This document shows, piece after piece, positions 12,602 to 13,105 of a stretch of 13,105 nucleotides of DNA. Where the stretch lies: the NCBI GenBank assembly GCA_900317015.1, contig ONFH01000260.1:1-13105 (forward strand). The letters are read 5' to 3'. Below the pieces are notes generated by a model, which was not told the origin of the DNA, ran no database searches, and saw only the letters and a program-made list of their open reading frames with translations. The position numbers and the translations under genes were made by a program. The DNA is from an uncultured Erysipelotrichaceae bacterium (GTDB lineage: Bacteria; Bacillota_I; Bacilli_A; Erysipelotrichales; Coprobacillaceae). Within the stretch, counting starts at the first letter, position 1. Each line of letters opens with the position of its first letter.

Positions 12602-13105
12602 TCAGCTTACTCCTTTCGTAATCTTGTATATCATACTTTCAATTAATAAAGAAAGGTTCGCATTGCTTTCAAATGCATAAATTGTATCTAGTACAAGTTC
12701 AATTTTATTTAAAATATCAGGATCATCAGGAAATCTTTCAAAGAAAGCGGGATTGCTTGAAAAAGTGATCGACATCGAATGTTTCACGTGAAACATATCT
12801 CTTAAACCTAAAACGAGCATATTTAAGAACATCTTCACGGTATCCTTATCCCCTTTATACTTTTTCAGTAAAGTAATCTCTACATTGATTAGGAGGTTAC
12901 CTGGATTCGTATAAAGGTCTTCAATAAAGTTTAAGGTATAGACTTTTAAGTCCTGAAAGACTTCTGAATCTTTATATTGTAAACATTCATTCACTGAACC
13001 AAAGAGCTGCGAGAGGATCTTAGCATCCTCTTCAGTCATGCCTTCATTTTGTAGATTCATTTGAATGCTCTGCTTTGATTCAGGTAAAAGATGAATGACC
13101 TGACA
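12602..13105 (-). CDS. holB: DNA polymerase III delta' subunit, C-terminal part (cut by window edge)
   Basis: Only the last 167 residues lie in the window; the frame stays open to the right edge, so the apparent ATG at 13060 is internal. The first residues visible, CQVIHLLPESKQ, match the sensor/arginine-finger region of delta' followed by a lid domain (GMTEEDAKILSQLFGSV) and the helical C-terminal collar domain. Delta' is a clamp-loader subunit that helps load the beta sliding clamp at primed DNA. holB upstream of ricT is standard Bacillota order. The segment DMFHVKH is encoded by DNA that is also a perfect parS site (12780-12795). The stop TGA is one base from the ricT ATG. Confidence 0.9.
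   Translation of the reverse strand, partial: CQVIHLLPESKQSIQMNLQNEGMTEEDAKILSQLFGSVNECLQYKDSEVFQDLKVYTLNFIEDLYTNPGNLLINVEITLLKKYKGDKDTVKMFLNMLVLGLRDMFHVKHSMSITFSSNPAFFERFPDDPDILNKIELVLDTIYAFESNANLSLLIESMIYKITKGVS
12780..12795. other. parS: parS site within holB (perfect 16/16)
   Basis: TGTTTCACGTGAAACA is a perfect palindrome and an exact match to the ParB/Spo0J consensus TGTTNCACGTGAAACA. It lies inside holB, where it encodes Met-Phe-His-Val-Lys-His. parS sites in Bacillota cluster around oriC and load ParB and SMC. With the second site at 186-201 it marks this window as origin-proximal. Confidence 0.95.

Noticed and set aside
12602..13060. A separate 152-residue gene beginning at 13060
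   Set aside because: The frame stays open to the window edge and the upstream residues CQVIHLLPESKQ match delta', so this is the 3' part of holB.
1..13105. CRISPR array, insertion sequence ends, tRNA/rRNA genes, DnaA-box cluster
   Set aside because: Reading both strands gave no regularly spaced repeats, transposase-like frames, terminal repeats, cloverleaf-like sequences or TTATNCACA clusters.

Overview
The window is ordinary chromosome from a low-GC Gram-positive bacterium (Bacillota). It is AT-rich, has strong AGGAGG-type ribosome sites, and shows Bacillus-type gene blocks (holB-ricT-yabB-rsmI and ywzB-mbl). The oxidoreductase resembles bile-acid and enoate reductases, and the wall hydrolase has a gut-Firmicute look. 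I therefore suspect an Erysipelotrichia/Coprobacillaceae-like gut organism, but that is inference. No CRISPR array, insertion sequence, prophage gene, tRNA or rRNA was seen.

Layout from left to right. 1-291 is a non-coding stretch holding a near-consensus parS site and the terminator of the next gene. 292-2004 (-) is a TagO/WecA-type lipid-carrier sugar-phosphate transferase with an unusual extra C-terminal membrane-anchored extracytoplasmic domain. 2133-2651 (+) is a PadR regulator, divergent from tagO, with overlapping promoters and an inverted repeat between them. 2730-5437 (-) is an OYE-type flavin/Fe-S oxidoreductase preceded by a TetR regulator. The promoter and a palindromic operator candidate for the oxidoreductase lie between the two. 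5572-7684 (-) holds a small DUF1146 (YwzB) membrane protein, an MreB/Mbl actin homologue and a Cof-type HAD phosphatase. A strong hairpin terminator overlaps the mbl stop and runs straight into the HAD ribosome site. 7789-9492 (+) is a GNAT acetyltransferase followed by a secreted coiled-coil NlpC/P60 (CwlO/PcsB-like) peptidoglycan hydrolase. 9525-13105 (-) is a tightly packed housekeeping operon: holB (cut by the window edge), ricT (PSP1, with a long Lys-rich tail), a tRNA1(Val) A37 methyltransferase, rsmI and an unrecognised acidic 111-residue protein.

Two themes join the genes. First, position: two parS sites, one a perfect 16-mer inside the holB coding sequence and one a 15/16 match in the left intergenic region, together with the holB-rsmI block, place this window in the origin-proximal ParB-loading zone. 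Leftward transcription of most genes would put oriC to the right. Second, cell envelope: TagO, YwzB/Mbl and the CwlO-like hydrolase are all wall-growth functions gathered within 10 kb.

I found no convincing new multi-gene system. The most interesting items are the two parS sites, the TagO fusion, the compact TetR/oxidoreductase control region, the terminator-to-RBS junction before the HAD gene, and the basic tail of RicT.
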